This document shows, piece after piece, positions 14,815 to 20,952 of a stretch of 20,952 nt of DNA. The first letter of the stretch is position 1, and every line of letters starts with the position of its first letter. This DNA comes from Pigoraptor vietnamica (taxonomy: Eukaryota > Opisthokonta > Filasterea), in assembly GCA_943704525.1 (NCBI GenBank), contig CALSCQ010001280.1, positions 1-20,952 on the forward strand, written 5' to 3'. The notes under the pieces are model-generated. The model saw only the letters and a list, made by a program, of their open reading frames with translations. It was not told the origin of the DNA and did not search any database. Position numbers and translations under genes: made by a program.

Positions 14815-17800
14815 TTATCCGACCACGTGATCGCCGCCCATTATAACTGCAGCCAGACGCTTGGGCACATGTTCTTTCTCATCCTGAGTTTGGCGTATAA
14901 AAGTATTTTCAGTCATGAATACCAGTACCACTGATGAATACATTCTAACAAGATTAGTTTGAAAGTTCAAAATTTTCGGTTAGAGGAGCCAGACCAACTT
15001 TGCTTACCGGGTCGTCCGACAGTTCCGCTTCCTTTCGATTTCGCTGCAAAGGATGGGAATGAAATCATCAACTTTAACACCTGTTTGCGACTCTGCAAAC
15101 AGGATGTAATCAGGAAATGCAGCTATGGACTGCATTCGTATAAATGTTGCAATATGTGGCAGAGGGTTTGTTTAACGACAGACTCGGCCATTCGGCTAGC
15201 GAACTTGACAGCACACACCTTTGGATTGGCTCCCATTTGTCCCTCGGTATTGGACATGTCCTTATGCATGCATTATACATACAGTACTTTAGCCAAAATC
15301 TCGTTTAACGACAGACTCGGTTAATTAGCTACTGACAGCTGGACAACCACATACCTCCTCATTTGCATTTGCCGACTCCGAGGATCCAGACGTGCCTTCT
15401 CGCTCCACGTGGCCCTGATGTGTACCACATTTAGGATATAAGCCCTAATACATGCCATCCGTCGAGTACATAGCAAAATACATATCACTGTAAATTCACT
15501 ATAATCCAGTCGCACACTGTCGTATCAAAAGGCAGAGAACGTCAGCTCCAACCGTACCTACCTCATTTGTACCTGCCGGCTCCGCGGATCCGGACGCCCT
15601 ATCGAGGTCCATTGGCACTGGTTCCTGTAGGGCATGATGCTTACGTTAGCCAAAGCCAGTCAACATACATACTCATTCACACATTTTTACTTCAGTACTC
15701 ACCGTTGGCACGCTGGCCACAGCACCGAACTCTATAAGGACTTTGAGCAGATATCCTTTTAGAGTCATCTCGTCCCAAGGTTGAGCATCTTCATCAGTCT
15801 GAATTGCGTAAAATATTCATGCGAAATTCAGTCGAGTTTGCCTGCCAAATTTCAGTACCCCAAAAAACTACACAGACCCGGTGCAAGAGCCGGCCTAACT
15901 CACATAATGTGACCTGGCACAAAAATGTCCTTACCAGTTTCGCATACTGCTTCCACTTAGCAAGAATTTCCTTGGCACATGGTTCAAACTGCGCCTGGTA
16001 ATGCCAAATTTGCAACTCAACTCATGAAGCATTTGCTATTTCAGTCAACTGACCTGGCACATGAACTCAACCAGCATTCAGTTTCATAATAACACAGGCA
16101 TGCAAACCTACTTTGTCTGGGTTGCCAGTGCTTGGCCGAATGGCGGTCAGTAGTGCAGCTCGCATGTTACTGTCGTCAACCAGTTCAACCTGTCGTGAGC
16201 AGGCAGAAAAAACACGAAATCGGTTAGACCTTCAGTCATCAACTTACATTGATTTCATATTACATAAAGCTGACTAACCCCACACCTGAATAGGCCCCGC
16301 AGTAAACTTTTTAAGGCGTTTCAGATGTTGCATAATTGTTGTCGCCGCGGACTCCTATTATATAAAATTTCAGAGTCATATTAAAGAATGGAGTCAGCCG
16401 AATTTCATAGGCAATAATTGCACGCAGAAACAGTCGAACCTACTTGTCTAGCTTGCACTGACAGTCAGCACATCAGTCAGACTCACCGCAAACACTTGCC
16501 CAAGAAAACCCTGCAAGTTGTTGAAATATGTACCAATAGTTAGCAAGTATTTCGACGTGCTAAACCATGCACTGCAAAACTTCTACAAGTTAAATCCAAA
16601 CTACAATGCAGAAAGGCAATGTGATCAAATGCGGAACCCACCATACAAGGGTTGCTGTTAATCCCCTACGTGTTAGGAATGAGAAAATCTGTCAGTGTTG
16701 CTTCCATACAGAACTCGCAATCTGTAAAGGATGGCAACATGATAAATAACTTGCAATTGGGACATGTGTTACAAACCTCTGCCATTGACTTGAACGACAA
16801 ACGCAAAACATGATTGTCCTTCTCCGCCTTCGCATCGACAAATATAGTCTTAGTATCCCGCCTCCACCTGTACGGCGTTGGGTTTTGAGTCTCGAACTGC
16901 CCAAATAGGAACATAAAAAACGTGTAAGTCACAGTATGCTGAAAGGATTCCAGGCGATTCCAAGAGACCGAAATACTTACCGCGGCCTTAACAGCATCAA
17001 AGTATGAAGTAATAGCCGCATTTCCCTTCGCAGGGTCCTTAAATGACTCCTCGACACTCACACAATAGCCATCAGGGTCCAGGTAACAACCCAAACAGCC
17101 ATTGCAAAGATCAGACTCAGCAAATCTGTACTCCTTGCACTCCCGACAAACGCAGATCCCCTCATAGTCCCCAAGGATTGACCCCTCGGATGGAACATGC
17201 GTCACATGAGGCAAGCGCCCCGTAACAGAGTCCCCATTGAGGCATTCAAATTGCTCATCACATGCGCGAGTGCGCTTATCCGGGTCTGTGGGAGAGTGTG
17301 ACGTACCATCGGCAGGTTTAACTTTTTCCCCGTCTTTCTTCAGCGAGGAACCCACAGTACAACCGATTTGAAGAAAATGGCCGTATTCCTTGTTCATCAT
17401 CGATTTCCCACCAAGCCACCACTTTGAGTGCTGCAGGCCACCTTGGGAAGCCGGAAGCTGCAAGAAGCGGCGGAATAGCTTTGCTGCAACCTCTTTTGTC
17501 AAGGAACCTGGATGACAAAAAGAGTTAGGACACAGTTTGCAAGTAACCCATATGCCGACAAATCCACATCCGCAAAGCAGCTTACTGACCTGAGTCACCG
17601 CATTGTCCATTGAAAAACATTTCGGTTGTCACAGAATCAGTTTCCCCGAACACAGACTGCAAGGCCACCAATGCAGTTTTGCCCTCCGAATCCGAGCCTG
17701 CCCGCCGGTTCTTCGCTTCAGTGGGGAAAAATTCTTCGTCGAGCCGGGGAAGTTCTTCTCCAGAACCCAGAAAGACCACGCCACCCCAAAGTGGACTCGG

Positions 17801-20800
17801 GCCAGCGGCACAGTGCTCCATGCTATTTGGCAGATACATGAAGAACGAAAGCTGGGAAAAGAAATGGCACTGTAAAGTTAGCTGGAGTTGAAATGATGCT
17901 ACAGATCCATTTTCAAGAACTTACCGCAAAGGTCTCAGGCATGCCTTCTACTCGGTCCTCAGAATGCGGGAAGAAGTTCTCAATACACACGGCGGCCCAG
18001 AAATGGCTCGGAATCACAAGTGAATTGGGCAACGCGGCCTTGTTTTTCCCAGATTTTCCCACGACAGTGTTGGCATCATCAGTAAGATCTCGTCCATGTG
18101 CCTTAATGCCAGTTATGACCCGGACACGCACTTTAGCTGGACGTGTATGCCCGGCAGTGCCCTGCACAGTACCATCGGCCAAAGGGGGAGGGTTGCTGCC
18201 ATCATCCTTCCAGTCACCAACTGCCATTCCCTCGACCCGCTTCTCCAAGGTGCTCCAAGGGCCAGAATTGCAGTTTGAGTACTGAGGTGCTGCATTCGCA
18301 TAGGAAAATGTTGAAAGCCCAGCTGACCAAGATTTGTACACCAGCATGGAGTGGCACGGAGCCAAGTGTCCCCTGTCAAGACGGATTTTGTCTTCATCCT
18401 CTTGCTTATTTGGGTCACGATTGGAGTAGTGCACCATTGACATTGGAGTTTTGTAGCCCTTCGCAAAAGAATACAAAGGGTACTCGGGCTTATTTTTGTC
18501 GACCCCAGTCCCCTCACTGAATGGCATGAACACTTTTTCCCACCAGCACTCTTTCCCCATAAGAGCCTTGGGAACAAGCCCGCCATCATTACAGTCGGGT
18601 GGATTGGCATTTGGCTGCTCACCTTTCGGAACAGCGGAAAGTGTTCCGCCAGTCACAGAAGGAATGCCCCACTCGTCCTTACCGAACAGGTTTTTCCTGC
18701 TGAGTGTCTTTGAATTCTTCTTCATCTTGTCAGTCCCCACACCAGCGCCAGTTGGGACCATCACGTTGAACGAGTACATCGAAAACAGGGCCGTCGCATA
18801 GCACTTCTCTGCCTCACCATTGGCCTTCGCGAGTTGACCATACGCATACGCCGTGAAGTAGAAAGGACCTGGTTCGTCGCCATATGGGGTCTTCTTCGTG
18901 GAATACGTCGCCGCATACCCGGCCAACGTGTGACAGATGCCGAACTTGCGGAATTCCGCTTCGGAATCAGCAAGACCCAATAGTTCGTCCGTCAGCGATT
19001 CAAGCACGTGCACGCGATGCTGACCATCTGCGGCGAACAATTCCACGTTGCTAGCAGGAAAGACCTTCTTAATGCACTCGAACTGCTCAGGAGTCACATC
19101 GCCATTAGCCCGCAGTTCATAGTCCAGAGGGACATTTGGATCTGACCGTTTCGGTTGCAGACACTCTTTTGCTGTAAAATCAAGCACATAAAGAAATTAG
19201 GGGCTTAGTTCAATGTGGGATGAGAGTGCACAAAAAAAAAACACTTAAAAACAAGGCGGCTCTCAGAAAGTAGTAGAGAAATCTGCACCGGATTCTTGCG
19301 AATGGCGTTCAAAGGAAAAACAACATCACTTTTCTCAGAAAAATATTAACTTGTCTAAAAATTCAAACCTGGAGTGTTGCCAGAATCGGAAGGTCCCGCT
19401 CCATCTCCATCCATTGGGTCATCCTCGTCACGACGGGCCCGCGAAAGTTGCGCAGCTGAGGCAGACTTGCCCTCATCCTGAGGAAATGCATTTGCCACAT
19501 CATCGCCATCAACAGCACCGCCGGGCACTCGCCAGCACTCGGGGACGTCAGAAGCAAGGAGCAAGTCGCAATCGCCCCCCGGCTGAATGCACGGAAAGTT
19601 GTACCGCATGAACGTCGCCGCGTCCTCGTAGAGGGCATACTTGAGGACGATCTCGCGCTCGCCTGTCTTTGCATTCAGGTAGTCAACGTGGTAGAGGCAC
19701 GGGCCCGGCTCGCACGTCCCCGAATACGACACCTGGTCGCTCTTGCGGGGCATGTAGTTGGGGGCGAACGCGAGGAGCTCGCGGCGCGACCGCACGTCGG
19801 CCTTGACGACGACGACGCTCGCAGAGCGGGGAAGATTCTTGAGCCACACCATTGACATCTGCGGCGGGCCGAACGACGCGATCATGCTGAACTTGGGCTC
19901 GTACTTGCGGTAGTGCGACGCGACGCGCAGCGAGGCACTCCCGCGAATCTGGAGCGTCGCAATCAGCGCCGACTCCTGCGAGTAGACGAAGACGTCGTAC
20001 TGGAGCCGCGAGTCGCGCTTCCACCACGCCTGCAGCTGGACAAAGGGGCCCTTGCCCTTCATGTGCGGGCTCGTCTCCTCGTCGGGCTGGTCGAAGATGA
20101 CGCTCGAGCAGTCGTAGAAGAAGAAGTGCGCGGTGTCGTCCGGGAGCTTCGGCTGGGTGTACTCGCGCTGGGAATCGGCGACCGTCTTGCGCTCGGGCTC
20201 TGCGGCGGGCTTTGGCGGCGCGGACGGGGCGGCGGCGGCGGCAGCCTTGATGCCGGCGAGGCGAGCAGCGAGACGTTCCATGCGCTCGTCGAACTTGGCG
20301 AGGAAGCGACCGTACGTCCCCACGCCCAAGAGTTCCTTCCACTCCTGCTCGCGGGCGGCGGGCAAATCGTCGTCGTGGGCAGCGCCAAAGACGTTGGACT
20401 TGGAGGAGGCGGCCGCAGAGTGGCGCGACCGCGCCTTGTCGGAAACGAACGACGCGAACTCGTCGCGCCTGCCCTCGGGGACGCGCTGCGACCAGAGCTG
20501 GGCAAAGTCGCGGACGTACTGCGCGGGATCGGCACGGTTCGGATCGGCGGCGACGTCGGCGTCGGCAGCCTCGTCGTCGAGGTACTCGGTCGGGTCGGGG
20601 ATGCCCTCGAGCTGCCGGTAGAGACGGAGCTGGTCGTCGTAGCGGTCGAGGAACTTGTGGATGTCGCCGGAGAACTCGCTGTCGGTCCCGTCGGCCTTGG
20701 GGGACATGTCGACGCCGTCGGCACCGGGCGGCGGGCGGACGAGGTCAAAGTAATCGGCGTAGTCCTTGAGCCCGAGGAATCGGCCGGCGTACTCGCGCTG

Positions 20801-20952
20801 AATCGCCCACGCGCGCGCGTCCTGCTCCGGCGAGTGGCCGAGGGGGACGAGCGGGATGGGCTTGTAGACGGAGGGAATGGTGGAGCGGTCGTAGTTGACG
20901 AGGAGCATGGCGTCGGGGAGCGCGAACCCACAGTTGATCTCCATGTAGCTCA
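14815..20952 (-). CDS. Large spliced gene: N-terminal novel region + NUC1 endonuclease + Cys knuckle + TFIIS-N-like domain
   Basis: Sixteen exons, minus strand: 20952(ATG 20944)-19369, 19171-17925, 17851-17590, 17507-16981, 16896-16777, 16665-16642, 16510-16487, 16354-16286, 16189-16112, 15994-15935, 15798-15703, 15624-15562, 15414-15355, 15260-15219, 15043-15008, 14883-14815 (stop TAA). All introns are GT-AG (GTAAGT, GTGAGT or GTAGGT common), mostly 73-147 bp, and every join keeps phase, giving 1450 residues from the ATG at 20944. The frame is still open at the window edge, so more may lie upstream. Domains: 1-525 unrecognised, with an Ala/Pro linker near 235-255; 755-960 DNA/RNA non-specific endonuclease with DRGH (791-794) and the Asn of NSGPW (827); 1147-1177 Cys knuckle; 1261-1332 like the TFIIS N-terminal domain; an acidic/Ser tail; end RLAAVIMGGDHVVG. 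The catalytic residues seen are intact. Weakest calls: exons 6, 7, 14 and 15 (24, 24, 42 and 36 bp) and the first 5' splice site (GTTTGA). It might be two genes, one ending near 16666 (stop of the unspliced frame) and one starting near exon 8. Confidence 0.75.
15170..15338 (-). repeat. Duplicated intron starts (18-bp identical core)
   Basis: GTTTAACGACAGACTCGG occurs at 15170-15187 and 15303-15320 (plus strand). On the minus strand both copies lie about 35 bases inside consecutive introns (after exons 13 and 14), and resemblance extends from the 5' splice site (GTATGTGG..CTGTCAGT against GTGTGTGCTGTCAAGT) to an AT-rich, ATGCA-containing stretch farther into each intron. This looks like an old tandem duplication of an exon-intron unit. 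Confidence 0.65.
15935..16354 (-). other. TFIIS N-terminal (LW/TND)-like helical segment within the large gene
   Basis: Encoded by exons 8-10 (residues about 1261-1329). The product reads TTIMQHLKRLKKFTAGPIQ, VELVDDSNMRAALLTAIRP and, after a short loop, FEPCAKEILAKWKQYAKL. This follows the TFIIS N-terminal plan: L-xx-L then a short strand-like I-x-x-E-L, a V/M-x-x-L-x-x-x-R turn, and the closing A-x-x-I-L-x-x-W-K helix. Known roles of such domains (TFIIS, IWS1, Elongin A, MED26) are contacts within the RNA polymerase II elongation machinery through disordered partner motifs. The match is by pattern only; each exon is a multiple of three. Confidence 0.5.
17590..18500 (-). other. NUC1 (beta-beta-alpha metal) endonuclease domain within the large gene
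   Basis: Residues about 755-960 of the predicted product, over exons 2 and 3. Seen: IRLDRGHLAPCHSM, whose DRGH His is the general base of this family; ANAAPQYSNCNSGPWSTLE, matching the N-xx-PQ...N-xG-x-W-xx-LE block that supplies the metal-binding Asn; VRVRVITGI; NSLVIPSHFWAAVCI, like the IP-xx-FWK strand; and, across the intron at 17924-17852, LSFFMYLPN, the final hydrophobic strand. The order and spacing match Serratia nuclease and EndoG relatives. These enzymes cut DNA and RNA without sequence preference. No signal peptide precedes it in the visible protein, so a secreted or organelle form cannot be claimed. Confidence 0.8.

Noticed and set aside
15075-15087. A 12-bp micro-exon (AGTCGCAAACAG) between exons 14 and 15
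   Set aside because: It would need a 37-bp intron next to it, far shorter than any other intron in the gene; the frame is kept without it.
16286-16354. Ubiquitin-conjugating (E2) domain, suggested by LKRLKK...IQVELVDDSN
   Set aside because: The following exons lack the HPN and catalytic Cys region; the closing A-x-x-I-L-x-x-WK helix fits a TFIIS N-terminal domain better.
19172-19187. Separate nuclease gene starting at 19187
   Set aside because: The frame there begins with GTG, not ATG, directly at a good 3' splice site that joins in phase to exon 1.
1-20952. CRISPR array, rRNA, prokaryotic operon or LTR retroelement
   Set aside because: No regular spacer-repeat array, no rRNA-like conserved core, no Shine-Dalgarno-linked genes, and no reverse transcriptase, integrase or long terminal repeats were seen.

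Overview
The window reads as a piece of a unicellular eukaryote genome in which giant-virus-like genes sit beside an intron-rich cellular gene. The lineage cannot be named from sequence alone; an amoebozoan, an oomycete-like protist or an alga would all fit. The cellular side is shown by a long minus-strand gene (14815 to the right edge) that I resolve into 16 exons joined by 15 GT-AG introns, with every junction in phase. The viral side is shown at the left edge by the C-terminal part of a family B DNA polymerase of the Nucleocytoviricota type (no zinc-finger tail). Next to it are other genes of kinds common in giant viruses: a SET-domain protein, a small Cys-pair protein, a short protein with an acidic tail, and an F-box/leucine-rich-repeat protein with LGxVHxLxL repeats. 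An endogenised giant-virus segment next to host DNA is the simplest reading. A giant virus with spliced genes is the alternative.

Layout. 3-731 (+): DNA polymerase B C-terminus, its stop codon lying inside a perfect hairpin. 732-2076: noncoding. 2077-2745 (+): 222-residue tail-anchored protein with a possible Hsp70/actin-like start. 2985-3103: three tandem copies of the hairpin unit in a convergent intergenic gap. 3306-4251 (-): SET protein with one predicted intron. About 4988-5910 (+): decayed coding sequence. 5922-8240: composite palindromic repeats (MITE-like) interleaved with two small minus-strand genes (6019-6579 and 6996-7424). 8400-9660: degenerate direct and inverted repeats with no credible gene. 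10574-11092 (-): predicted secreted protein ending near a copper-oxidase-like HWHG motif, probably damaged. 11658-13412 (+): F-box/LRR protein. 13413-14814: noncoding. 14815-20952 (-): the large spliced gene.

The most interesting object is that large gene. Its predicted product (at least 1450 residues) joins an unrecognised N-terminal region, a DNA/RNA non-specific (NUC1, beta-beta-alpha metal) endonuclease with DRGH motif, a Cys-rich knuckle, and a helical segment resembling the TFIIS N-terminal (LW/TND) domain of transcription elongation factors. The C-terminal third is built from small exons that are all multiples of three and flanked by phase-0 introns, and two adjacent introns near its end are diverged copies of each other. 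The second theme is a repeat system: a TGAGCG-N6-CGCTCA hairpin and a larger palindromic element built on it, several copies of which lie just 3' of virus-like genes. That position recalls the palindromic transcript ends known from Mimivirus and pandoraviruses.
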